From Osmia lignaria lignaria (taxonomy: Eukaryota > Arthropoda > Insecta > Hymenoptera > Megachilidae), in assembly GCF_051020975.1 (NCBI RefSeq), contig NC_135044.1, forward strand, positions 1,180,501 through 1,244,500: a DNA stretch of 64,000 bases, read 5' to 3'. Below, piece after piece: positions 1-12,700 of the stretch (positions within the stretch are counted from its first letter, which is position 1; each line of letters opens with the position of its first letter). Position numbers and translations under genes: made by a program. Below the pieces are notes generated by a model. That model searched no databases and was not told where the DNA came from. It saw nothing but the letters and a program-made list of their open reading frames with translations.

Positions 1-733
1 ACCAGACGTCGTTTCGCTTGTACCTTTGTGACCTGTTCCTAAAATCTCTTTCTGAAAGAGGAAAAATCATCTGATATTGAAAATTCATAAAAAAACAATA
101 CAACTTTTATATCGCATTTTACATACTAATTTTGTTAATGTTTCTCTGGTGGGATTTTTCAAAGCATCCCTTTTTGCTTTCACGTCTTGACACAGTTGTT
201 GAAAGTGTACTTTCTAGGAAAGAACATAATGAAATTAGTTTTTATAATAACTGATAATATTGAGCATAAAAGACTATCAATTGTATACTAACTGCTTGTT
301 CAACCATTCCATTTTTTTGAGCCTGATACATTTCCCACCGTACTTCTTCTGGGGACAAATCTTCCATACCAGGAATACATGGTTTGTCCTTAAGCGGTGC
401 AAAGCAGGATAACAACCACTGTCCTCCCCTTTCGGCACTAAGTATCTCTTTTGCAACAAGAACCCTAGATTCAAAATAAAACGTTCATAAACGTATTCGA
501 ATTTGATGCAAAATAATTTCAAACTTTTGCAATACATACACTGTATATTCGTCTTCATTGTACGACTCCTTGTTAGTGTTTGCTGTAAATGGAACAATGG
601 TAATGTCAAAATGAAAAAAATATGCAACGTTGTGTATGAAAATTTCAATCTTACCAAATGTATTTATATGATCAAACTGACAGTACTGTCCAAAACGGCA
701 ATTGCCTTGTCGATAATATTTACAAATAACCAT
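1..733 (-). CDS. NUP42: Nucleoporin NUP42-like (CCCH zinc finger), 5' part, runs off left edge
   Basis: The minus-strand ATG at 733-731 opens with a CCCH zinc finger (VICKYYRQGNCRFGQYCQFD, residues 2-21), the N-terminal hallmark of NUP42/NUPL2. That protein is a nuclear-pore cytoplasmic-face mRNA export factor that assists Gle1/DBP5. Exons read from splice sites are 733-655, 582-540, 464-293, 213-127 and 51-<1; all junctions keep one frame (144 codons seen). Exon 3 encodes GGQWLLSCFAPLKDKPCIPG followed by DLSPEEVRWEMYQA, which matches the conserved GQWxxSxxxPxKxKPxIxG and DxSPEELR block after the finger in animal NUP42. Introns 1-4 are short (about 72-79 bp). The linker between finger and conserved block is much shorter than in human NUP42. 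The FG-repeat tail and Gle1-binding end lie outside the window. Exon boundaries are inferred, not verified by RNA. Confidence 0.85.
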
Positions 734-1589
734 CGTGTACGTGACTAAGCGGGTTTAATCTTGTTATGAAATTCTCCGCATTTCGCATTGACAACCATTT
801 ACGAGTAGGTCGTTTGTCGTAGTTCCACGTAGTCCACAGCAGAGTGCGTGACCATTTCAGTTTAGTCTGGGCATTTTGATTTTGTGTTTTCTAAAAAGTG
901 GTTGTTTCGCGTAATTTATTACATAAATATCTTCGAATAATTATTTACGCGCGAATCTCGGTTTACTCTTATTCTACATAAAATTTTTCGAATCTTTCCT
1001 TTTAAGTCTAGTGATTTGAATGGTCATCACGTGATTGTCTAGTCACTGTTATGTGCAAATTTATAACATTTCGAACAAAAAGGAGTAGTATTACGGGATC
1101 GTTACAAATATAAGTAGGGGATAAAATTCATTAAGAAATTAAAGTATCATTAATCCGGTTGATTTAATCGACGATAAGAGCTTTCGAACATTCGCATAGA
1201 ACGGAATTTGCCAATCGTCATCGTTTAATGCATTTCATTACGCACGCTGCTGGAATGCAGACGTATGCGTAAAAACACTGCGATGATATTTCGCAGGATG
1301 TGTTCTGAATTTATTCAAGTTTGCTGACAATCTGTGTTTATTTTCGTTGGGATACGTGCATTCGTAAGATATACGAACGGATACTCGTTATCAGTGAAGT
1401 TCGGAACACGCCCCACACGCCGTTGAACCTGAACCGGCTGAACCCAACCCCTTGATATGTACAGAACGTAATGTGTCATTTTTCACGTGTTTCCGTGAAC
1501 TTTTCGTGAACGGAGCGAATTGTTAAAAGGGACACGACGGTATCGCATTTGGATTTGAAATACGAGAATTATCGTTGTTCCTCAGCAAG
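734..1589. promoter_or_regulatory. Shared bidirectional promoter region of NUP42-like gene and ARPC4
   Basis: The ATGs of two divergent housekeeping genes are 856 bp apart, with no other coding signal between them. No convincing TATA box sits at either end, consistent with dispersed housekeeping initiation. The interval also contains the ARPC4 5' leader, because the ARPC4 start codon is the last three bases of its first coding exon. Confidence 0.45.
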
Positions 1590-2504
1590 ATGGTAAGCGC
1601 TTTTCCATGATCTTCGCGAAATAGGTTATGGCGATCTATAGTTCACGAAACGATAAATTTCTTTATCGAAGATGCACGGTGTGCACACAGTCGCGGTTTA
1701 TTTGCTTTTTCGATAAGTTATTTTATAAGAATACATAAATTTATTAATACAGTGCCAAAAAGTGTGGTTATATCACCACCCAGAACATATTTGTCGGTAT
1801 TGGTTATAATTTATTGTTAACATTTTTCTTTTTTTTACAGTCGGGAACGCTGAAACCTTACCTGACAGCGGTAAGGCGAACACTTACCGCTGCTATGTGT
1901 CTTGAGAATTTCTCGTCCCAGATAGTAGAGAAACACAACAAGCCTGAAGTCGAAGTGAGAGCCAGCAAAGAACTTCTTCTGACACCAATATTAATAAGCA
2001 GAAATGATAAAGAAAAGGTGCTAATTGAATCGAGTATAAACAGTATGAGAATAAGCATCGCCGTGAAGCAGGCTGACGATTTAGAGAAGATTCTATGCCA
2101 CAACTTCACAAGATTTATGACGATGAGAGCAGAGCATTTCATCATTCTCAGGAGAAAGCCAGTAGAAGTAAGAATTTCTTTGTAAAATCAAACGATGATT
2201 TTTTAAAGTTTAAGAGAAAATTTAATGTGGCTAAAATTTTTCATATATTTACGCAGGGTTATGACATTAGTTTTTTAATTACAAACATCCATGTAGAACA
2301 AATGTACAAACATAAAATCGTAGACTTTGTCATTCATTTCATGGAGGAGATCGACAGAGAGATCAGCGAGATGAAGTTATCAATGAACGCTAGAGCTCGC
2401 ATTTGCGCGGAAGAATTTTTGAAAAGGGTCAGTATTCGGATGAAATTAAATATACCAATAATCATCGGTGTTGATTGAACTAGTATTTTTTGTTCCAGTT
2501 TTAA
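1590..2504 (+). CDS. ARPC4: Actin-related protein 2/3 complex subunit 4 (p20-ARC)
   Basis: The exons are 1590-1592 (ATG only, followed directly by GTAAGC), 1841-2167, 2257-2427 and 2499-2504 (one codon plus TAA). The spliced product is 168 residues, the same length as human ARPC4, and nearly identical through blocks such as CLENFSSQIVEKHNKPEVEV, SRNDKEKVLIES and GYDISFLITN. ARPC4 forms the structural core of the Arp2/3 complex with ARPC2; the complex nucleates branched actin filaments in the cytoplasm. The first coding exon holds only the initiator Met and the last only Phe-stop, so ORF callers would miss both ends. No frameshift or missing block is seen. Confidence 0.97.
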
Positions 2505-2701
2505 TTTCTTGGACACAGTGTGTGACCAACATAGCAATAATTGCAAAACGCCAGTTCGCTAAAAGGAAACAGTGCCCATAAGTTAAGCCGGTTGATTAAA
2601 CCGGGCGTATATTATGGATAATTTCCTCTAACATACCCGAAACGGCCCTTATCCAACAACCGCCAATCCCTGCTGTTCTCCAGTTAACGAAAATCTATTA
2701 A

Positions 2702-2707
2702 AATAAA
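2702..2707 (+). terminator. Likely ARPC4 polyadenylation signal
   Basis: An AATAAA hexamer lies about 200 bp after the ARPC4 stop codon. It gives a 3' UTR of ordinary length. Confidence 0.5.
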
Positions 2708-3112
2708 TTTTTCCACTTAATCGATGTTATATCCAGCCGTGTAACGAGTAACAAGTCTGACGTACATGTAAGTACAGCAACGATATTAATTGAACGCTCG
2801 CGTACAAATATCAGGTCGTTCATTCTCCTAAAGAAGGAAACGATAGGTGAAACTGGCATTCGTTCAAAGATCGTGCCGTTCTAAAACTAATTCCCAAGTC
2901 CGAGGTATAAATATCGAAAATGACGAAACCTGTGAAAATCACATTTGTAAAATTTTCACACGACGAAGGTGACTGGTATCGATGGGAGGGAGAGATATAT
3001 CAAGGTAGACTTCTTTTTCGAGTCTAGATCATTTTTTCTTCTTATAATCGTCTTACGAACTTCAACGATAATCTGCCCACGGTGTGTGTAGATTTTTACA
3101 TATGCAAAATAG

Positions 3113-3134
3113 ATATATATATATATATATATAT
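3113..3134. repeat. (TA)n microsatellite
   Basis: Eleven uninterrupted TA units in non-coding spacer. Confidence 0.95.
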
Positions 3135-3844
3135 ACCAACGAATAAAGTATCACCATGGACGAATATCTTTTCTTATCAAGATACTTTAGTGATATCGGT
3201 TGAATCGTTACTTACATAATTGAACAATATCGTGGCGTATTTTTACTTGAAGTTCATAGTTAACGGGAGAGGAGAATATAAACACAGATACACCGGGTAT
3301 GAAGACGGGAATACAGAAGCTTATTTTGTCGGTTATTAGGGACACTTTTTATGGACGTATATACAAGGTGTTCGAAGCGTAAGCAATTATAAGATCAACT
3401 GACGTCCACCAACACACATAACACATACAAACTGATATCCTAACACATTGAACAACTGCCAAACATCGTTTAGCATAGCGAAAGAGGGACTGTAATTACG
3501 ATTGTCTTAATCAGTACGATAGCGCTAAGGAACCAAGGGGTATTCTTTATTGTAATTACGAGGAAAAAAAAAAAGTTTCATTATCTTTATCGATACTGTA
3601 CATTGTTTCGCGTGCAACGCGTGTGGAGCTCTTTGCACATCGATTTCCATTTCTTTCGGGATTTTTGAACGGTGAGACTAGCGGATAGTTTCACGAGAGT
3701 AACTTCTTTTATTTCTTCTCCTTTTACACGGTCAGACGAGCAATTTGGCAAATGCCTAATCTGTTGTACAGAGCAGGAAAATGTTGAAGTACGTGCTTCA
3801 CTTGAACAGCCACGATCGCAATGAGAAAGAGTGAGAGGAAGAAT

Positions 3845-3868
<24 letters not shown>
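3845..3868. repeat. (GA)n microsatellite
   Basis: About twelve uninterrupted GA units followed by impure GA-rich sequence. Confidence 0.95.
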
Positions 3869-3875
<7 letters not shown>

Positions 3876-5509
3876 ATAGAGATAGAGGCGGTGTATGCGT
3901 AAAGCGTGCAATTCCTTTTTTTGCATTTATAAAGTTCTATTTATCTTACGAGTCATTGTAACCATATGATTTAATACTAATGTAAATATAAATAAACGAG
4001 AAGAATCATCGTGAGGATTGTACCTTGAGCATCCTTCAAACAGGAAACTATTTCTTTTTTATAGTTTCCATGACATGTATGATTCTTAAATTAACTATAT
4101 TATCTCTCGGTCTTAAAGTACACCTGAACTTCCTCTCTTCTTTCATCAATTCTTTCCCAATTCACTCTCAATCGTTCCATCTTTCTCTCTGTTACGGGTC
4201 ACGATTGACCCGGTTATAATTGTTGGGGAGTTAAGTAATAATTTGTGAATTTTTTAAAAGGCCCCTTCGCGACGCAACACGATCAGCAACGAGTCAAATG
4301 TCCCCCTCGAAATCCGTCACGTTTCACAATGACTCGTCTTCTCATGGAGAAGGGTGCTCTGGTAGAGGCCAGTCGGTCTTTCATACCGTTCACCAGTAGT
4401 CCGCGAGTTTTCCGACCAAGAAGTGTCGCTTCGTTTATCGCGCGGTTCCCCATTTGTATACTCGAACCCCTTCAGTGATGTGAACCCCCGTATACGCGAA
4501 CTTAAGTTTAACATTCTTTATGTAAGCAGAAGAATTATCCATACTTGCGCGGGTGTGATTGAAATTAGGGTACAATTCGATCTCGCGTTATTAGTAGTTC
4601 AAAGAAGTATCAAAGTCTGAGGAATACTTTTCGAAAGGTATTAGAAAAATCTTGAAAGGATCAACGACCTGAAAATATAAACCGATAAAAGAGAGAAGGC
4701 CGACCGTAGAATCCTGTGACGTTAGCGGAAACTTTTAATCCGGCAGTGTCGTCTCGCGACCAGTTACAAACTTTTCAGCTAGAAGGCTGGTAGGTGGTAG
4801 TTTCGCGATGGGGGTGGCACGTAATCTCGTTTAGCGGCCACGATTTCGAGATTACCGCGTTCCAGCCATTTTCCAGGGAATGCTGGAAGATTGTTGACAA
4901 ACTTCCACCGTCGATGGACCGGTAGAAGGGGGTTGATATTTCCTCGTAACAGGGGTTTTAGCCACGCTGATCCCTCCCGATCGCGGAGCAAAGGGGGCAA
5001 AGTCGGTTTCTAGCGGAGACCTTCGAGGTCTACGGTGCTAATTCCTAACGAGCGACCAAAAATACACCGAAAGAGAGACAGAGATACTGGTAGCAGAGAC
5101 GCGGTGGCTGTAGATAGCTAGTAAGATGAAGCAGGTAGAAACGAGGCTTACGATTAGTCTTCTTTTATTACCACCCCTCTTCTTTAGATTACTCAACAAT
5201 TTTCATCTTTTACAATGATTTACATATTTATTCATATACCCTGGATGTTTCAAAAAGAGACTTAAAAATCATATTTTCTTCTTTCCGGTACCGTGGCTCT
5301 TCCGACTCTCCCCTTCTAATCTCCCCCATCGTTCTGCTCTCTCTTTCTATTTATCTCCCCGCGCTCTAATTCTTCTTCTTTTATTTCCTCCCCTACTTTT
5401 CCTCTCTCGAACCCTCAAACTCAGCTGTTCCCTCTCCTTCCTCGGTTTTTCACGAAAACTCTCCTCGTCGGTCTCCTCCGATTCTCCCTACCTCTGTCTC
5501 GGTCTCTCC

Positions 5510-5556
5510 CTCCCGTTGTCAGGCGTCGCGACGCGGCGCGCTCCCGTCGAGCTTGC

Positions 5557-5589
<33 letters not shown>

Positions 5590-6674
5590 CGCCGGTGGCT
5601 CGGAGTCGGCGTAGTCTGGGCTCTGCCGTCTCCCGAACGGGAACGGGAAACGGGAACGGGAACCTAGAGAGGAAGAAACCGGGTGTTCGTGGACGTTCTT
5701 CCTTCGTCGTCGTTGTCGTCGCCGATTGGAGGCATAATTTTCTCAAATTTTTCTCGCTAAAAAAAAAAAGAAAAGAACGGAAAAAATAAAAAAAAAAAGG
5801 GAGAAGGACTGTGGATCGGTAAGGGTTAAAAGCCGGTGGCGGAAGGTAGGGAAAAGAACGAGAGGGAGGTAGTGAGGGAGCTGGTAGAGGGAGAAGGGCA
5901 GAGAAGAGGGGCAGGTTAGGATAGGGTAGGGGTTTTGGTAGCCAGAGGGGCAAGAGAGGGAGGAGGATAGGTGTACCGAAGAGAAAGAAAGATAGCGTAG
6001 CGAGCCGTGTCTTGCGTGCCACGAGAGAGAATACAGAGAGGGCCTGTAAAGTCGAGAGTTAGGAGTCGTGGCTCGTGGTTAGATAGGATGCGTGTGCCTG
6101 GGTGCGGTGTTCCACCACCACCCGACAGCCGCGAACGCGAACGCGAACGGTTCAGCAACGAGGAGACGAGCAGCAGCAGCAACGCGACGAACCGCGGTTA
6201 CCACTACGACGTGGTTACGAGCAGAAACGCGTACGGCTGCGTGGTGATCGCGCGCGATCAGCGGACCAAGACGCGATCTGCTGGGTGCCGGACAGCCTCC
6301 TCGAACCGCATCGGCTCCGGGGACTGTCTGACGGCGGAGACAGCTCGGCACAGATCAGCGGAACAACCGGCAGAGATATCGTGGAACGGACATCTCGCGC
6401 CGTTCTCCACCAATTATCGTTCGTACCCCACGAGAAAATCGTCTTTCGCGCCTCGGTACTCGTATACCGGCCACTGGTGCACCTGGAACAACGCGTAGTC
6501 GAACCAGCAGGCTGGTCCAACCAAAACGCATCCCCTGCGCGAAACGTTTCCTGCTGATACTCGGCGTACGGCGGCGTCAGGACGACGCTACTAGCGGGCA
6601 CAGGCTTGCTGGAGGACCGTCAGCGCGGTGCAAGCCGGCTTCAGCCTGTACCTCAGCCGACGTCCCAGCTACTC
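5510..6674 (+). promoter_or_regulatory. GC/CpG-rich 5' region of NFI: candidate promoter and leader
   Basis: Composition changes sharply from the AT-rich spacer to CpG-rich DNA. It includes a (GCCGAC)n run near 5559-5587, GGGAAC hexamers near 5636-5664, GCGAAC hexamers near 6129-6148 and a purine-rich strand at 5800-6060. Overlapping ORFs exist on both strands but none encodes a recognisable protein, and several are low-complexity. An in-frame TGA at 6555 separates this region from the candidate first coding codon at 6675. The position just upstream suggests the NFI promoter and 5' UTR; this is inference. Confidence 0.4.
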
Positions 6675-6755
6675 ATGTTCATCCCGGACACACTGAGGAG
6701 CTGCATGGTGGAACCGGATGTCTCGACTTACCTGCAGGCCCCTTCCGTAGGACAG
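6675..6755 (+). CDS. NFI: Candidate first coding exon of NFI (27 codons)
   Basis: The ATG at 6675 follows an in-frame TGA at 6555. The short acidic peptide starts MFIPDTLRSCMVEPDVSTYL and ends GQ, just before the donor CAG/GTGGTT. It joins in phase 0 to the acceptor at 12997, placing DEFHPF directly after Gln. Vertebrate NFI first exons also end in Gln before DEFHPF, at the same junction. Nothing else identifies it, so another upstream exon could be used instead or in addition. Confidence 0.45.
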
Positions 6756-9700
6756 GTGGTTCTTACGACTTTCTTCTTCCTCGCGTACACCCTACTCGCT
6801 ATCGGTGCTCCAGCTGAGCCTTTAACTCTTACGACCCCCTGCTACCGGTACCCCGTTGTTCTGTGTCCTATGTGCTGTACGCTTATTAGACATCCTGTGC
6901 ACCAGCTTTCTTCACGCTTCCGCGTCCTTTGCTTTCCGTTTTCATTTCACGTTAGCCTATCGATCTCGTGCATTTGTTTTGAAACGCGCCGCTGCTTTGT
7001 TTGCTACACAGCAGACCAACGGTGTGGTCGCGTTGATTGCCATGGGGGTGCGACCATGTGTAATATAGTATAGTGATGATTATCGAGGATACAAGGATTA
7101 CAAGGGTGCATTTGCACCTTGACAACGTTAAATTTGAAGCATCAGTCGTCGAGAACCACCGTGGCAATCAGTGTGTTTCAACCCAACTACCTTTCCCAAT
7201 TTATTTCAAAAGTTTAACTCGTTTAGAAATATCTGTACCTACTATTTTTTAAAACATTCCATTAGCGTAAATTTATAGTGGGAATGGTGACACTCGAAGG
7301 GAGAGTTTCTTTGAGAAATGGGGTTGAAAGACGTCGGGAGAACACGTGCGTCCAGCCAGGTTTCTCGAGCCGCGATTATTGCGACGGATCCGTAGACGTA
7401 AACACGAGTGTTTTGTTTGAACACGTTTCATTTTGATACAGTTTTTCATGGAAACTCGTCGATTTATCGTGATTCATCAGTTTAGCTTTGCAAGTGCATC
7501 CTCTGAATATTTTTCCTTGAAAATTCTATTTCTTTGTAAAAGGGATATCGTTGCAAAGACACTTAACAAAGCATTGATTTAAAAAAAGAAAAATAGGGAG
7601 GGAAAAGAATGTGACGAGAAAGGGTATTAACGAAGAGGGATCCGCTTATTACGCGAGAGGGTGGCAATATTCGTGGGATCGTTTGCAACGCGTTGATGTC
7701 GATACACGTATAAATAGGCTGGTGTGTTGTTTTGTATATAGGGTAGGATACATATGTAGGATGGCGCACACGCGAAACTGTCTGGTATTGTTCCGCGTGC
7801 CTGTCATATATCCCGATGGCGGCCGACTTCGTTCCCCGTTAGCTCGTCAGCTGATTTTCGGCAATGCAGCTTTCGTTTTCGTGACGCGCTTTCGCGAACC
7901 CGTTTCCCTGCTGTAATTATGTAAGGAAACGCCTATTTATACCGATAATCACGGCTCTTACGTAACACCAAACGACGGTTCGCGTCACATGCTTCTCTCT
8001 AACCACTCTAATTTTTTATATTTAGATTGCATTTGCTCTTGCGTCGCGATCTTTCTTTTATTTTTTTCCTCTTCGATCATTGGGAACGAAGGGTAGATTC
8101 GGTGGGTTTGTTTAACGAAAAAACATTAGGGGGTTGAATTCGAATTTATTCGAATGAATTGGAACAGAGGTGGAATTTACAAGCAAACGTTCTTGCACGC
8201 CGATGACGATTCGGAGTAATCAAAAAGGGATTCGTCTGGTTGCTCGCTTCTAATTGCTGCCAGTTTGGGGAAACAAGGTGGTGAGGAAGTTTCGAGAACA
8301 CTTGGACGCGAGAATCGGAATTTCGGTAGCCCACTTAGGCGGTGAAATGTCGCGTGGATATAGTCGGAGAAGAAGGTTCGTTGTCCGCGACAACGTCTCC
8401 AGCAAACTTAGAACAGTCATTAGCGCGACTAACGCGTTATTTACTCTGCATGGTGTCCCTCTTTCTCGCTTTATCCTAATATTTCTCGATCGCTATGTAT
8501 TGTAATTGCTTGGGAAATTAACGTTACGGAACACGAACAGTCTGACGTGATTTCATGACATAAAAGTATCTCGAAATACGTCTCACGATCAACAGTCAAT
8601 TTCTCTGAACCTTGAGCTATAAATCGACGTGCCATAAGTGCCATATCGGTATAGTTTTATGTCATGAAATTGTATCCATTATTAGCCTCGTACGAAACAG
8701 CAATATTTCTCAGCCGAGTGGGTCACAATTGACCCGGTTGTCATTCGATCGAAAGAAATGTTAATTTTCTAAAGAAACGAATCACCGTGCATAGATGTCC
8801 ATTTCACAGCAGACGAACAGGAGTTTAGCTATCGATCGCGTGTTCACCCTCTCTCACCCTCTTCTTTTTCTCGCCGTTTTCCTCTTCTGCCGCGCTTCTT
8901 CGTCGCCACCCTCTTCTTCTTTCCTCCTCGTCCTGCTTCTGGGTCCGCTACAACCCACGCGGTCCGGCAAAACACGTTTCTACCAGTGTCCAACTGTCAA
9001 CCCCATCCTCAACCTTTATCCTTTGTCCGCTGCGTCTTCTTTGGGCTGGAGACACCCTCTTCCGGTTCTTCTGGAACATTTTAACCCCTCGCCATTTTCC
9101 TACATTTCTTGGAAAATTTATGACAATTTTAATTTAGGAAATTCATAAGTTAACCCTTTCGCTGGCCATGGTGGTCACCGATGACCATCACTTGTATCGT
9201 TATTTTAAAATTTTTAATATGAAATTTCTGGCCCACTGGTGCAAGTTGAGAAATTCTCCTGGCAGCGAAAGGGTTAAAGTTTGATAGGAATATTCTTCGA
9301 ATAGAATAGAAGAAACGGCGAGCTATTTTTCTATCGATTTTTAAAAAAACGATCGATCGCAATGGAAAAATTCGTTTCATTGTTTTTTCGCGGGTTTGTC
9401 GACGCGGAAAACGGTGGCTAGGACAGTGCGCACCTGGGGGAATTGGAACGTGGCAAGAATCAATTTTGTCCTGACTTCTTCCCGTCGAGTTCCGCGCAAT
9501 TTGCCGATCATCCCTTGGGAGTTCCCTTGTTAGGCACGAGCGCGCACTGTCGCAGTGTAAATTTTACCTTTGTCGACTGACTAAACGCGACAAACAATGT
9601 TCTGTTCCGTTTTACCTATTATCCATAACTTCGAGTATATTTAATTAAATTAATTAAATAGGCTCTTTAGTACGCCCCTTTCCCTAGGGAAGTCTACGAA

Positions 9701-12700
9701 AAAGGGTGGGTACCCTGGGGGTGCTAAACTTAAAAAAAGAAAAAAACAAAAGAAGAAAGGTCTAAAAGAGTTGCGGTCCAAGAGATAGTCGTTGGAGAAG
9801 CGCGAAACGTTGGATGCGTGAGGAGGGCGTCGCGGATCGTCGGCGGAGGGGTAGGAAAAGAAAGAGTGGGGGAGTCGATCGCGTAAGGGAGGATGGGAGG
9901 GATATTTCGAGGAGAGGTAGAAGTTGCGTCGGTTCGAGGGCAAATCTAGTAAGCTAGGACAGAGGCTATTAATAACTGTTTGGGGTGGCGTACCTGGCCG
10001 CCTCGCGATGCCTTCGCCGCGCGTCTAGATACGCGCGTCTCCACGACCGGCGTCTCAGTGTCGTCGCGACGACCGACGTCGTGCCCGTCGTATCCGTCGT
10101 TCCGGCGTCGACGGTTTTACTCGGCCCCGTATTTTTCTCTTTCCCTACCGTCTACTCGTGTCTTTCTCGATTCCCTGTGGCAATCCCCTTCGTTTCTTTA
10201 CCGAGCAGAATTTATACGCAGTGAATTTATACGTCGTGCGACGATCTGCTATTTAAATTGCTGGATCAGTGATCGGCAGGGACTGGAATCGTTCTCTTTG
10301 TGGTGTCAGCTGATCGCGCGAAGTTGAAATTCTTTTAGTTTAGTTCTTTTCAACGCGAGTAAGTAGTCTCGCGACGCGGCTCGATTTTCATCGTTTCGTG
10401 GACAAAATTGCACACGGTGGATGATAAGAAATTTGATCGTGGCTTGATCCGGTTGATCGTGAACGAAGATTTTTGTGGGAAACGGCAGTGCGGAGGAAAC
10501 GTATTCCCCGTCGACACGTCGCGATAAACAAGACGCTCCGCGCAGAATCCGCGCCGATTTATTGCCGACAACTACGCACCAAAAGTCTCGGTGCAAATAG
10601 ATGCTCAACGAGACACGTGCGACTTGCTCGAAAACCATCTTCACCACTTTCATTCTCGTTTTCGCGATGAAATTGAACTTTATTAATGGTGAAATCACTC
10701 TTTCTCTTAATTGAACATTGAAATCTTAGAAGTTTAGAGAATAATTCTTTGAAAGCGAATTTTAGGGATACCCGAGATTTTATGATCGATACCGTTTCAG
10801 ACTTCCGGGGTGCTGTGTTCTATCGTACGTTAGACCCGGCGATGAATTATCTCGCGTTGAGAAACTTCTAAATATCGTGCCATTAATTTTCACATTGTGC
10901 TTTACAACATTTATATCAGGGATTTTTCGATGAAATTTAAGATGCTCTTCCGAATAAAAAACGGGAACGGTCGACATTTATCTTTGCGAAGTATATTGTT
11001 GTTAGAACTTGCACCTTTCTCGAATATAAATCAGTCTTTATTGAGACAGTATTTTGCTTTTACAATCTCTGCAAATTTAGTTTCTTAGGCAGGAAAACTA
11101 CCTTAGAGACAATGCAAAATTTATACGATTTATTCTTCGGTTAATTTATCCCTTGGTTAAAATTTTCTTCATTTTTAATCGGAACATCGTCGAGCGGTTC
11201 ATCGACCCTTAGTAGTCAGATCGAACCCTACCCTCGGCCGCGTCCTTGTCCGCCCCTGATGTTTTCCGCGATGACAACGGGTCGCCGCGTCACCGTGCGC
11301 CTCCTTAACGTCTTTGATTTTCGTTCGCGTCCAAAAATAACGAGGTGTCGTATAGATAGTCACTCACACGATCTTCGTTCACACGCGAGCCTTCCGCTTC
11401 GCCTTGTGTTCCTTTAAAGCGAGTCCGGTGACAAAGCGAGCGAACGCGTCCGACACGCTCCGAAAATCTTCTTCTCTGACGTACTCGTCCCTTTTTTCTT
11501 CTTATATTCGAAAACAATCCACTCCGCGGACTGCTGATTGATATCGAAGAAAAATATTTCTATTCCTTTTCCCCGTTTCGAATAAGAAAAAGTAAAGGCC
11601 ACGATCAAGTTTCTCGCGCGAAGGAACCGGGGGAATAAGATCAAAACGTACGTTTTCCCCCGCAGAGAAAGCAGGAAGTGAACGTTTGGAAGAATCGAAG
11701 GAAAAAATACAAAAAGAAGCGGTGACGGTACAAGCTTGTCTCGTCGAAGAAGCCAATAAATCCTCGGGAAGAGAAGGTGGACGAGGAAGGAAACCCTTGT
11801 GCTCGCCTCTGCCTCTCCAACGAAGCATGCTAACGAGAGGCGAGCATCGCGAAAGAAAGCTTCGTTGAAACACAGAAAAATTCAGTCGAATTTATCCTGG
11901 GAATAGGAACGCGAAGAAAAGGGTAGATCGAGCTCGACTCGATTGTTTGGAGAGAAGAGGAAGAGATAGAGAAGATAGAGTTAGCGCAGATGAGGCCACG
12001 ATCAATCTGCGACAGGGTGGCGGAGGAGTATTACGAGCCCGACGGTTGTTACTGCGAAAATCGGTGCTTCTGACAGCCGGACGGCAACAGGGACAGACAG
12101 ACGGTAGTGTGCCACAGCAGCCGCAGTGCTTGCGAATACTCGATGGTTCGTGTCGTTTTGACGCTTCTTCACAGGCCCAGCCTCCGTGTGTTCCCCTTTC
12201 AATCCATCGCGAATCCTTGCTTTCAACGTGCGATCGGGTCGTTTGAGAACGTTCGAATGTGTGGAATTAAATCTGAGTTCCCTATAGAAATAATTTTTCA
12301 CCCTTGAAACCACCCCTTTCTTAAAAGTAGCTGCCTTTTCCCGTAACTGCAGAGTGTAGGGGTTTAAAAGTGGCTGTAAGTTATCGAGATCGATCCGCAG
12401 AGAGTTCAACGATGGATTCATCCTCGTAAAATGATGTTTACATCCGTTTTCACGATAAACGAGGGGGTTGCTCGCCGGCATTTCCCTCACAAAGGAATTC
12501 GTTCTTCCAACGATCGACAGAATCTCGAGAAGTCTTCTTTTTCTCGTTCTGCCGACCGGAAACTGAGATTCCCCGGCGTTTCGATTCCGGAACGGCTCGA
12601 AGCTACGATAAGGGAAAACGGACGAGTTTCCTTCGGACGTCCGTGATTTTTACTCGTTTCTTTTATCAAGAAACTGGAACCTTGCTGGTTTTTCTTTTTG

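Larger units (their letters stand above)
2708..5500. other. Intergenic spacer without recognised gene
   Basis: No ORF here resembles a known protein. The stretch is AT-rich and holds a (TA)n tract at 3113-3134 and a (GA)n tract at 3845-3868. At 4196-4213 is a GGGTCA...TTGACCC palindromic motif, which recurs at 8718-8735. Confidence 0.6.

Noticed and set aside
5519..6022. 167-codon minus-strand open frame near the NFI promoter
   Set aside because: Pro/Leu/Ser low-complexity translation of a purine-rich strand and hexamer repeats; no motif.
11989..12072. Possible alternative NFI first exon (MRPRSICDRV...)
   Set aside because: No clear donor joins it in phase to 12998; kept only as a possibility in the intron 1 note.
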